From: Myxococcales bacterium UBA1660
Lineage (GTDB): Bacteria; Myxococcota_A; Polyangia; Polyangiales; Houyiibacteriaceae
Direction of reading: 5' to 3'
Length of the DNA: 64,000 nt
Assembly: GCA_002320815.1 (NCBI GenBank)
Contig: DCLA01000120.1
Span: 3,864-67,863, forward strand
The first letter of the stretch is position 1; every line of letters begins with the position of its first letter. The notes beneath the pieces were generated by a model. That model made no database searches. It was not told the DNA's origin and was given only the letters and a program-made list of their open reading frames with translations. The translations under genes were made by a program, and so were the position numbers. Of this stretch, positions 1-7,394 are shown piece by piece.

Positions 1-902
1 ACCGCCCCGGTGGCCACCTCGAAGCGGACCTCCGACGGGTCGGCGACGAGCTGGATCGGCCGCACCGACGCGCTCTGCAGAAAGCCGAGGAGCGCGCCGG
101 GGTCGGCCCCGGGGACCCGCACCTGAGCCAACCGGTCCAGCCCCACCACGGCCCCGGCGGCCGCGCCGGCGTCTCCGCGAACCACGGTCTCCCGCCCGGT
201 GGTCGCGAAGGTCGAGCGCGCGTGGATGCGGATGCGTGCCTCCCGTGCCGCCTCCACGGCCTGCGCGTGGAGCACCTTGGCGCCGGCCTCGGCCATCGCC
301 TGCATCTCGTCGTAGGTGAGCTCCGGCAGGTGCCGCGCGCCTTCGACCTTGCGCGGGTCGGCGCTGTAGACCCCGTCGACGTCGCTGTAGATCTCCGCGT
401 GCTCGGCGCCGAGGGCGGCAGCCATCGCCAGCGCGGTGGTGTCGCTCCCGCCGCGGCCGAGGGTGGTGATCTCGCGCTTGTAGCTCATGCCCTGGAAGCC
501 GGCGATGATCACCACCTTGCCGCGCGCGAGCTCGTCTTCGATCCGGTGGGGCCGCACCTCGATGATCCGCGCGTCGAAGTGCCGATCGTTGGTGATGATG
601 CCGCTCTGGGACCCGGTGAAGGAGATGGCGTCGACGCCGTGCTTCTGGATGGCCATCGAGAGCAAGGCCATCGAGACCCGCTCGCCCGTGCTCACCAGCA
701 TGTCGAGCTCCCGCCGTGGAGGGCTGGAATCCACCTGGTGCGCCAAGGCGAGGAGCTGGTCGGTGGTCTTCCCCATCGCCGACACCACCACCACCACGTC
801 GTTGCCGGCGCGCTTGCTGGCCACGACCTTCTCCGCCACCCGCTGCAGCTTGTCGACGTCCGCGACCGAGCTGCCTCCGTACTTCTGCACGACGATCGGC
901 AT
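1..902 (-). CDS. lysC: Aspartate kinase, C-terminal part beyond the window edge
   Basis: Phosphorylates L-aspartate, the first step towards lysine, methionine, threonine and diaminopimelate in the cytoplasm. The reverse-strand translation starts MPIVVQKYGGSSVAD, the hallmark N-terminal KxGGSSV of the family, followed by MLVSTGERVSMALL, the LGRGGSDTTA substrate loop and YSDVDGVYSADPR. About 300 residues are visible, covering the kinase domain and the beginning of the ACT region; the family is usually 400-410 residues, so roughly 100 residues lie outside. The ATG at 902 is preceded by a weak GAGG. It is divergent from the STAS gene at 987 with an 84-bp gap, so the two are independent transcripts. 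Nothing odd is seen in the part present. Confidence 0.95.
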   Translation of the reverse strand, partial: MPIVVQKYGGSSVADVDKLQRVAEKVVASKRAGNDVVVVVSAMGKTTDQLLALAHQVDSSPPRRELDMLVSTGERVSMALLSMAIQKHGVDAISFTGSQSGIITNDRHFDARIIEVRPHRIEDELARGKVVIIAGFQGMSYKREITTLGRGGSDTTALAMAAALGAEHAEIYSDVDGVYSADPRKVEGARHLPELTYDEMQAMAEAGAKVLHAQAVEAAREARIRIHARSTFATTGRETVVRGDAGAAAGAVVGLDRLAQVRVPGADPGALLGFLQSASVRPIQLVADPSEVRFEVATGA

Positions 903-986
903 GCCTCGGTCCTAACCCCATCGGTGGGCCGGGGGCACGAAATCGACGGGCTCGTCACAAAGGGGCGCCCGTCGCAGGGCGATGAT

Positions 987-1832
987 ATGGAACCCCTCGT
1001 GATGCACGAGGAGCCCAGCCGAGCGGACCAGGAACGCGCCGAGGCCTTGCTCCAGCGCGCGATGGAGACGCTCGGCGAGCGCGCCTTCGGCGCGGACGCG
1101 GACGCCATCGCGGCTTTGGCGCCCGACGCGCGACCGGCGGTGGAGTCCCTGGACATGGCGCTCCGGCTGGACACGGCGGCGGACATCCGGTCCCTCGGTC
1201 ACCACGAGAGCCTGGCGATGTTCGCCCTCCTCGGGCGGCGCGCGGCTTCCTTGGACGTCTCGGTGCCCGTCGCCCACCACCTCGCGCCGGCGATCCTCGA
1301 CGCCTTCGACGCCGTCGCCCCGACGGTGCGCGAGGGGCTCGAGCTCGCCTGCCTGGAGGGCTACGTGCGTGGCCGCGAAGAGCGCGTCCGCGAGGTCCAC
1401 GCACAGCGCGCGGCGGAGGCCCTGCCGTCCGGCGAGCTCGTCGAGGGCATCCGGCTGCTCTCCCTCGCCGGCGACCACGAAGCCGAGGTCCTCACCGCCC
1501 GCATCGAGGAGTTCGGCCGCGAGCTGATGCGCACCGACGCGCGCGCGTGCGTCGTCGACCTCTCGGCGCTCCTGGACCCGGACCTCCGTCGGGCGGCGGC
1601 GGTCGCTTCCGCCGACGAGACGGCGCGCATGCTCGGGGTCGTGTGTGCGTACGCCGGTGTGAACGCCGCCTGGCGCGAAGCCTTCGCCGAGGCGGGTATC
1701 GCGCCCGACCACGATGGATTCCACGAGGCGCTGGGCGCGGCGGTCCGCGCGGCCCTAAAGGCCGCGGGCCTCACGTTGCACCGACCGGGTCCGCTCGGGC
1801 GCCTGCTGCGCCGCCGCGCGACCGACCGCTGA
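987..1832 (+). CDS. STAS-domain (RsbR/RsbS-like) protein with helical N-terminal domain
   Basis: A 281-residue soluble protein. The first ~150 residues look all-helical and are not recognised. The last ~110 residues read like a STAS anti-sigma-antagonist domain: a strand ACVVDLSALLD, then a helix, then GVVCAYAGVNAAW, in the order seen in RsbR/RsbS. Where RsbS-type proteins carry the phosphorylated Ser (a VVDSF-like context), this protein reads LLDPDLRRA, so the usual phosphoacceptor seems absent. Two in-frame ATGs are possible, 987 and 1002; the open frame runs further upstream, but that part is antisense to lysC and is not believed. It ends at 1832, abutting the convergent anti-sigma gene. 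The role is probably partner-switching regulation; this is inference from the fold. Confidence 0.6.
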   Translation: MEPLVMHEEPSRADQERAEALLQRAMETLGERAFGADADAIAALAPDARPAVESLDMALRLDTAADIRSLGHHESLAMFALLGRRAASLDVSVPVAHHLAPAILDAFDAVAPTVREGLELACLEGYVRGREERVREVHAQRAAEALPSGELVEGIRLLSLAGDHEAEVLTARIEEFGRELMRTDARACVVDLSALLDPDLRRAAAVASADETARMLGVVCAYAGVNAAWREAFAEAGIAPDHDGFHEALGAAVRAALKAAGLTLHRPGPLGRLLRRRATDR

Positions 1833-3188
1833 TCAGTAGGCTTCCGCGGGCGCCTCGAAGTCGGCCGAGGGAGCCGCCGACCGGCGACGGGTCGCCCGCT
1901 CCAAGGTCTCGATGCGCACCAGCTCCCGGCTGGCCGCCGCGCGGGTGCTCGCGAAGCGCTGCGCCCGCTCGAGGTAGGTGCGCGCGTCGCGAAGGCGCCC
2001 GACCTGCCGCAGACAGTCGGCGGCCTCGATCAGGGCCTGCGGGGTCTGCGCGTAGGAGGGGTGGTTCGTCAGCAGGTTCTGGTACTGCGTGATCGCCGAG
2101 CGGCACTCTCCCTGCTGGCGGTAGCTTCGGGCGAGCTGATGGATGGCGTTCGGGAGCTGCTGTCGCTGCTCCTCGGTGCGCGCGCCCTCGACCGCGTCGG
2201 AGAGTTCGTCCTCGGCGGCCTGATAGCTGCCCCCGCGGTAGCTCCCCACGCCCTGCTCGTAGGACGAGCCGGAGGCCGAAGCGGACGAGGGCGCCGGCGC
2301 CGGAGCTGCGGGGGCGCTGCCGCCGGCGTTCGCGCCGTAGGTCGGGAGCGGGAACTCCTCCAGCGGCGCGGCCGCGGCGGCTTCGCGCGCGGCGCCCACC
2401 GCTTCGGGGGCGGGCGCCGCCTGCGCCCGAGCGCGCGGCGCGGATCCCTCCGCCGCGCTCAGCGCGCCGAGGCCATCGTCGCGGCCCGCCCGGCCGCGGG
2501 ATGCGCCGACGCGGTTCGGCCGCGCCGGGGCCGAGCGCTCCCGGCCGAGCCCGTCGACGGCGAGCGCGACTCGATCGCCCGCCCCGTCGTCGCTCTCCAG
2601 GTCACCCGCCTCGACCTCTGCCTCGGCGATCTCTTCGGCCAGGGGCTCGAGGGCGGGGAGGGCGCTGATCGCTTCGCCTTCCGGGTCCGGCGTCACCTGG
2701 TTGCGGGCCACCTCGTCCATCCGGCCGGCGTTGGGCAGGTACCAGAGCCCGATGCTGACCACGAGGACCATCACGCTCGCCATCGCCAGCTGGGGACCCA
2801 GGGTCACGCCCGCCACCCACTCGCGCAGTCGCTCCCACGCCGAAGGGGAGGGGTCGGTCTCGGCAACCGCGGTCGGTTCCACGGTCTTCCCGGGGTCCGC
2901 CATCGCCGGGGGCTCGGCGCTCGGGCCCGCGGCCGAGCGGGTCTTCGCGCGCTCCGCCGCCATCGACGCGGCCTTGTCGGCCGCCGCGCCCAGGATCAGC
3001 GAGAGGTCCATCGGCGGCGGCTCCTCGATGGGCATCCGCTGGGCCAGCGCCGCGCCGACCTCCAGCCGGGCGAGGGTGTCCTGGCAATGCGGACACTCCG
3101 CCGCGTCGGCGCGCAGCGCGGCCGCTTCGCCCGCGGGGAGCTCCCCGAGGACGAGATCCAGAAGCCTATCGTCGTGTGAACAGCTCAC
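1833..3188 (-). CDS. Transmembrane anti-sigma factor with periplasmic TPR domain
   Basis: A 451-residue protein coded just after, and overlapping (GTGA), the ECF sigma factor gene; this arrangement is typical of cognate anti-sigma factors. The N-terminus is a zinc-finger-like anti-sigma domain: C3, H5 and C32-P-H-C35. The usual HxxxCxxC has Asp at the His position (D28), so zinc ligation may differ. One membrane helix lies near residues 134-152 after a long charged linker. The C-terminal side, beyond an Ala/Pro-rich linker, holds about three TPR-like helical pairs (roughly 305-440; YEQGVGSYRGGSYQAAE, then ITQYQNLLTNHPSY). The start is GTG at 3188. The topology predicts a cytoplasmic sigma-binding head and a periplasmic TPR sensor. 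A YbgF-like reading of the TPR part is possible. Confidence 0.8.
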   Translation of the reverse strand: MSCSHDDRLLDLVLGELPAGEAAALRADAAECPHCQDTLARLEVGAALAQRMPIEEPPPMDLSLILGAAADKAASMAAERAKTRSAAGPSAEPPAMADPGKTVEPTAVAETDPSPSAWERLREWVAGVTLGPQLAMASVMVLVVSIGLWYLPNAGRMDEVARNQVTPDPEGEAISALPALEPLAEEIAEAEVEAGDLESDDGAGDRVALAVDGLGRERSAPARPNRVGASRGRAGRDDGLGALSAAEGSAPRARAQAAPAPEAVGAAREAAAAAPLEEFPLPTYGANAGGSAPAAPAPAPSSASASGSSYEQGVGSYRGGSYQAAEDELSDAVEGARTEEQRQQLPNAIHQLARSYRQQGECRSAITQYQNLLTNHPSYAQTPQALIEAADCLRQVGRLRDARTYLERAQRFASTRAAASRELVRIETLERATRRRSAAPSADFEAPAEAY

Positions 3189-3811
3189 GCGCTCAGCTCC
3201 TTAACGTAGTCCTGGTACTCCGCGAGCGCCCCCTGGAGGCGTTCCAGGGCATAGCGCATGCGGCTCTTGACCGTGTTCTCGGACACCCCCACCAGCTCGG
3301 CGATGTCCTTGAAGGCCATCCCCTGCACCTGGCGCAGGAGAAAGACCTCGCGTTGGTCCTCCGGCAACTCCTCGACAGCCTCCGCGATCTGGAGCTGGAG
3401 CTGCTTGGCGATCGCGTCCCGATCGGTCACCGGCTCCGCCGAGGCGACCCGGTCCACCATGGGGCTGCTCTTCTCCTCCCCCGCCTTCATCGGGGCATCG
3501 AGCGAGCGATGGCGCCGGAAGACCATCCTCCGGCCGTGGTCGATGCAGAGGTTCCGGGCGATGGCGTAGATCCACGTCGAGAGCTTCGAGCCCCCCCGGA
3601 AGGAATCGGCGCGCTGGACCACCCGCAAGAACGTCTCCTGCGTCAGGTCCGCCGCCCGCTCCCGATCGCGCACTGAGCGGAGGATGAAGTTGTAGATCGG
3701 ACCCCGATAGCGCCCGAGCAGCTCCTCGAAAGCCCGCGTGTCCCCCGCCTGGAAGCGCTCCAACAACGCTTCGTCGGTCGTCTCCGGGAAGTCGCTCACC
3801 CCGCGGACCAA
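3185..3811 (-). CDS. ECF-type RNA polymerase sigma factor
   Basis: A 208-residue group-4 sigma-70 protein. Region 2 spans about residues 18-90 (FQAGDTRAFEELLGRY, then DLTQETFLRVV, then STWIYAIARNLCID). Region 4 spans about 140-195 (LPEDQREVFLLRQVQGM, then FKDIAELVGVSENTVKSRM), the helix-turn-helix that contacts the -35 element. A linker of about 45 residues joins them, and no region 3 is present. Its TGA overlaps the GTG of the anti-sigma gene, so production is translationally coupled. It is divergent from the envelope-machine operon that starts at 4228, with 416 bp between, which makes that operon a plausible target. No clear GGAAC-type ECF promoter was found in the gap, so autoregulation is unproven. 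Confidence 0.93.
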   Translation of the reverse strand: MVRGVSDFPETTDEALLERFQAGDTRAFEELLGRYRGPIYNFILRSVRDRERAADLTQETFLRVVQRADSFRGGSKLSTWIYAIARNLCIDHGRRMVFRRHRSLDAPMKAGEEKSSPMVDRVASAEPVTDRDAIAKQLQLQIAEAVEELPEDQREVFLLRQVQGMAFKDIAELVGVSENTVKSRMRYALERLQGALAEYQDYVKELSA

Positions 3812-4013
3812 CTACCGGAGCGGCCCACCCATTCGGGGGGCAGCACGAAAACTCGGCGGAAATGGGGGAGCGGGCACGCACGTCGACTTCGACGCACAAG
3901 GTCGCCCGAAGGTCTGACAGGCCGCTCCATGGCCGGAGGATACTCGCTCGGCACCGCGTACGGCCAATCCTCTCCCGACGGGACCAAATGCCCCATATGT
4001 CTTCGATATCCGT

Positions 4014-4023
4014 GCAAATTTGC
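4014..4023. promoter_or_regulatory. Perfect palindrome GCAAATTTGC, candidate operator
   Basis: A 10-bp perfect palindrome in the A+T-rich island between two divergent operons. The position suits a regulator-binding site, but no matching regulator family is recognised. A chance occurrence cannot be excluded. Confidence 0.3.
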
Positions 4024-4036
4024 TCGCAGGCCGACA

Positions 4037-4065
4037 TTGACCGTGACAACGGGATTTGATATCTG
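4037..4065 (+). promoter_or_regulatory. Candidate sigma-70-type promoter for the envelope cluster
   Basis: TTGACC at 4037-4042, a 17-bp spacer, then TATCTG at 4060-4065. The -35 is good and the -10 is weak. It would give a leader of about 155 nt before the ATG at 4228. An ECF-dependent promoter could exist instead. Confidence 0.3.
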
Positions 4066-4227
4066 GCCGATGCTACGAAGTCGGCTGTCCGTCGCAGCTC
4101 GAAGCGGGACAGGCCGTGGAACGAAGGGTTCCCGGACCTGGTCCGTCACAGAGGGGTGGCGCAACCGTACAGAAGGCACCAGAGACCTCCCGCCATGTTC
4201 AGGGAGCCCATCAGAGGGGAAGATTCG

Positions 4228-5019
4228 ATGCGCAGGAAGATGACGGCCGTGGCCGTGATGATGCTGATGCTCGCCGGAGCGGGCGCGGCGTTCGCGCAGA
4301 CCGATGGCGAGACCGAGGGTCAGACCACCGAGGCCACCACCACCAGCGCCGAGACCACCGCCGCCGCGGGCGACCTCCCCGCGGGGTCCGCCGACTCGGC
4401 GGCTCAGACCGGCGCCGAAGGGACCGCCGTTCCGACCACCACCGGTGCCACCGGTGAGATGGACGCGGGCACCTACGCGGTGCGCCTCCGGGACCTCGAG
4501 CAGCGGATCAACGAGCTCAAGGAGCAGATCTTCCGGTCGAAAGCGCGGCTCTCGCTCCTCGCCGAGACGGTCCTGCAGGGCGTCGTCGCCGGCGCCCAGG
4601 CGGTCGTGACCCACGAGAACCGCATGTCCTCGTCCTACCGGCTGGTGAAGGCCGTGTACGCCCTCGATGGCGCGCCGATCTTCAACAAGGCCGACGAGGA
4701 CGGCTCCCTCGCCGAGCGCGAGGAGTTCCAGGTCTACAACGGCTCGATCGTGCCCGGTGAGCATACGCTCACGGTCAACCTCGAGTACCGCGGCCACGGC
4801 TACGGCATCTTCTCGTACCTCAAGGGCTACCGCTTCAAGGTCCGGTCGAACTACTCGTTCACCGCGCCCGAGGGCCGCGCCGTCGACGTGCGGGTCGTGG
4901 CCTACGAGAAGGGCGGGCCCACCGCGCCCCTCGAGGAGCGCCCGGCCATCCGCTACATGGAGCAGGTCCGCGAGCGCGGCGCCCGCGCCGCGAGCGCCGA
5001 GTCCGGAGACGACGAATGA
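4228..5019 (+). CDS. Exported coiled-coil/beta protein, first gene of the envelope cluster
   Basis: A 263-residue protein. The ATG at 4228 follows GAGGGGAAG and begins a classic signal peptide (MRRKMTAVAVMMLMLAG, ending AAFAQ). Next come a Thr/Ala-rich linker (about 25-80), a short coiled coil (LRDLEQRINELKEQIF, about 88-115) and a C-terminal beta-rich part containing YRLVKAVYALDGAPIF, VPGEHTLTVNLEYRG and YRFKVRSNYSFTA, which looks like an immunoglobulin- or PEGA-type periplasmic fold. I recall similar proteins in myxobacteria carrying the misleading name dihydrolipoamide acetyltransferase; no catalytic or lipoyl motif is visible here. Its ATGA overlap with the following TPR gene places it in the same translational unit. 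The function is unknown, probably structural in the periplasm. Confidence 0.75.
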   Translation: MRRKMTAVAVMMLMLAGAGAAFAQTDGETEGQTTEATTTSAETTAAAGDLPAGSADSAAQTGAEGTAVPTTTGATGEMDAGTYAVRLRDLEQRINELKEQIFRSKARLSLLAETVLQGVVAGAQAVVTHENRMSSSYRLVKAVYALDGAPIFNKADEDGSLAEREEFQVYNGSIVPGEHTLTVNLEYRGHGYGIFSYLKGYRFKVRSNYSFTAPEGRAVDVRVVAYEKGGPTAPLEERPAIRYMEQVRERGARAASAESGDDE

Positions 5020-7394
5020 CCCGGCGCCCCCACCGCATCGGCGGCGGGGTCCTGCTCGCCTCCCTCGCGCTCGCCATCGGCCTCGGGTCGGTGGCTCGGG
5101 CGCAGGATCTGCGGGAGCTCAACCGTGAGCTCACCGACATCGAGGGCGACCTCGAGGCCGTGCGGGGACAACCCCTCCGAGCGCAGAACGTCCGGAGCCC
5201 TACCTACGTCGAAGAGCGCCTGACCGACGGCGAGCTCTACTACCGGCTCCAGGACTACCTGCGGGCCAGCATCATCTTCACCGATATCGTCGACAATCAC
5301 CCGAACCACCCCGCGGCGGCCGACGCGCTCTTCCTCCTGGGCGACAGCCTCTTCCACGCCGGGGACTATCTCGGCGCCCGCAGCCGGTTCCGGCAGGTGC
5401 TCGACCGGGCCAACGACCCGACGATGCGCCCCTACATCCAGCGGTCGCTGGGCCGGCTCATCGAGATCGCGATTCACATCCGCGACTTCGAAGGCGTCGA
5501 CGCCTACTTCCAGCAGCTGAGCCGGCTTCCTCCCACCGAGGTCGAGGCGACCACCGCTTACTTCCGGGCCAAATACCTCTACAGCCGCGCAGTCCCCGAG
5601 GAGCAGGAGCTTCGAGAGGCCGGCACCGGCACCCTCGACCAGCAGCAGCAGACCTTCGCCCCCGGCGCGCAGGTCGACCTCGCCACCCTCGAGCAGTCGC
5701 GACAGGCGTTCGAGGCGGTGCCCCAGGGGAGCCCGTACTACCTGCAGGCGCGGTACTTCATCGGGGTCATCCACACCATCCGCAACGAGTACCCCCAGGG
5801 CATCGAGGCCTTCCGGCGAGTCCTCCGCGGCGAGGCGTCGACGCCCGAGCAGCGGAAGGTGCTGCACCTGACCCACCTCGCGCTCGGCCGGCTCCACTAC
5901 GAGACGGACCAGCTCGACCAGGCCGTCGAGGCGTACCAGGCGGTGCCCCGGACCTCTCCCTACTTCGACACGGCGCTCTACGAGATCGCGTGGGTCTACA
6001 TTCGCCTGGGCGACTCCACCCGCGCCGAGCGGGCCCTCGAGGTGCTCGCCGTGGCCGCGCCCGACAGCCACTACATCCCGGACGGCAAGGTCCTCCGGGG
6101 CAACCTCCTCCTCCGGAACGGTCGCTTCGACGACGCGAACGACGTCTTCCGCGAGGTGCGCAACCAATTCGGTCCCGTGCTGCGTGACCTCGACGAGATT
6201 CGTGACGCGAATCCGGACCTCCAGGCGTACTTCCGGCAACTGGTTCGAGAGAACATGGAAGCCTTCGACGTCAGCAACTTCCTCCCCGAGACCGCCCGGA
6301 ACTGGGTGAACCTCGAGGGCGACTTCGAGCGCGCCGTCAACGCGCTCCGCGATCTCGCCCAGGCGCGGCAGCTCATCCGCGAGACCGACGACCTCGTCGT
6401 CCGCCTGAACGCGGCCCTCGGGGCGCCGAACCGGGTCAGCGTGTTCACGGACCTTCGTGAGCAGCGAGAGAAGACGACTGCCCTCCGAAACCGGCTGGTC
6501 TCCGTCCGCCGTCAGCTCGTCCGTTGGGAAGAGCGCAACGTGCGTGGCTCTGGCGCGGAGCTGGACCAGGTGCGCTCGCAGCGCCGCCAGATCGAGCGAC
6601 AGCTCGGCGGCATGCCCACCAACTCGGACGACTTCGTCGTGCGCGACGACGAGCTGCTCGGTCGATACCGAGCCCTCAATCGGCAGCTCGCGGAGATGGA
6701 GGTCGAGCTCCTGGGTATCGATGCGCGGATCGTAGCCCTGAAGCGCTTCCTCGACACCGCCGGCGCCGAGATGGAGAACACCGAGGCGATCCGCACGGAG
6801 ATCGCTCAACAGGAAGCCGCCGTGGTGGCCTACCGGGAGCAGATCGCCGACCTCGAGAGGCTCATCGAGGTGGGCCGCATCCAGGTCGGTGTCGGAGATA
6901 CGCGCTACGAGCGCGACGACCGACTCCGGAGCGAGTACCAGGCGTTGGTCGACCGCGAGCGACAGCTCTCCGGCGCGGCGAACAGCGAAGCCGAGCCTCT
7001 GTTCCGTCGGGCCGCCAGCATCGAGTCGGCCATCAACACCTACGACGCACGCGTCGATGCGGTGGTCGAGGAGCGAGTGGCCGAGATGCGCCGAGTCATC
7101 GACGAGGAGTCCGCCAAGCTCGTGGGCTACCGTAACGAAGTCGCCGGGCTCGAGGGCGAAGCCGAGGAAGTCATCGGCGCCGTCACCGCCGACACGTTCA
7201 CCGAGGTGCGCGATCGCTTCTACGACTTGGTGCTTCGCGCCGACGTCGGGCGGATCGACGTCTCGTGGGCGCGCCGGGAGGAGCACCGCATGCGTGTCGA
7301 CATGCTCACCCGAGAGCGTTCGCGCGACCTACAGGCCCTCGATGACGAGTTCCGCGACATCATGGACGAGGGTGGCCAGGAGGGCGACCAGTGA
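5016..7394 (+). CDS. Periplasmic TPR protein with long C-terminal coiled coil
   Basis: A 792-residue protein. It starts at the ATG overlapping the previous stop (ATGA) and has a signal peptide ending ARAQ near residue 30. Residues about 60-400 form TPR units (YYRLQDYLRASIIFTDIV, LFLLGDSLFHAGDYLGARS, LALGRLHYETDQLDQAVEA). Residues about 460-790 are charged heptad-like helices (REQREKTTALRNRLVSV, RSQRRQIERQLGG) typical of extended coiled coils. The layout is reminiscent of the periplasmic TPR proteins of the Myxococcus gliding clusters (GltD/AgnA type), but identity is not claimed. It overlaps the next gene by GTGA. It is probably a scaffold that binds neighbouring TPR and TonB-type proteins across the periplasm. 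Confidence 0.82.
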   Translation: MTRRPHRIGGGVLLASLALAIGLGSVARAQDLRELNRELTDIEGDLEAVRGQPLRAQNVRSPTYVEERLTDGELYYRLQDYLRASIIFTDIVDNHPNHPAAADALFLLGDSLFHAGDYLGARSRFRQVLDRANDPTMRPYIQRSLGRLIEIAIHIRDFEGVDAYFQQLSRLPPTEVEATTAYFRAKYLYSRAVPEEQELREAGTGTLDQQQQTFAPGAQVDLATLEQSRQAFEAVPQGSPYYLQARYFIGVIHTIRNEYPQGIEAFRRVLRGEASTPEQRKVLHLTHLALGRLHYETDQLDQAVEAYQAVPRTSPYFDTALYEIAWVYIRLGDSTRAERALEVLAVAAPDSHYIPDGKVLRGNLLLRNGRFDDANDVFREVRNQFGPVLRDLDEIRDANPDLQAYFRQLVRENMEAFDVSNFLPETARNWVNLEGDFERAVNALRDLAQARQLIRETDDLVVRLNAALGAPNRVSVFTDLREQREKTTALRNRLVSVRRQLVRWEERNVRGSGAELDQVRSQRRQIERQLGGMPTNSDDFVVRDDELLGRYRALNRQLAEMEVELLGIDARIVALKRFLDTAGAEMENTEAIRTEIAQQEAAVVAYREQIADLERLIEVGRIQVGVGDTRYERDDRLRSEYQALVDRERQLSGAANSEAEPLFRRAASIESAINTYDARVDAVVEERVAEMRRVIDEESAKLVGYRNEVAGLEGEAEEVIGAVTADTFTEVRDRFYDLVLRADVGRIDVSWARREEHRMRVDMLTRERSRDLQALDDEFRDIMDEGGQEGDQ

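Larger units (their letters stand above)
3812..4227. other. Divergent intergenic region between the ECF sigma gene and the envelope cluster
   Basis: 416 bp without a convincing gene. It holds an A+T-rich island (about 3985-4065) that stands out from its G+C-rich surroundings. The island contains CATATG, two copies of GATATC (4005-4010 and 4058-4063) and the perfect 10-bp palindrome GCAAATTTGC (4014-4023). Control elements for both divergent operons are expected here. Short open frames are present but lack ribosome sites and family resemblance. Confidence 0.6.

Noticed and set aside
222..986. N-terminal extension of the STAS gene upstream of 987
   Set aside because: Runs antisense to lysC and lacks protein-like features; later ATGs fit the fold.
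4090..4160. Possible GGAAC-type ECF promoter near 4117
   Set aside because: Only the GGAAC core fits; no proper -10 at the right distance.
4953..7286. Long open frame (777 codons) antisense to the first TPR gene
   Set aside because: High-G+C shadow: Leu/Val/Arg/Gly-rich, no domain, no ribosome site, opposite to a well-formed gene.
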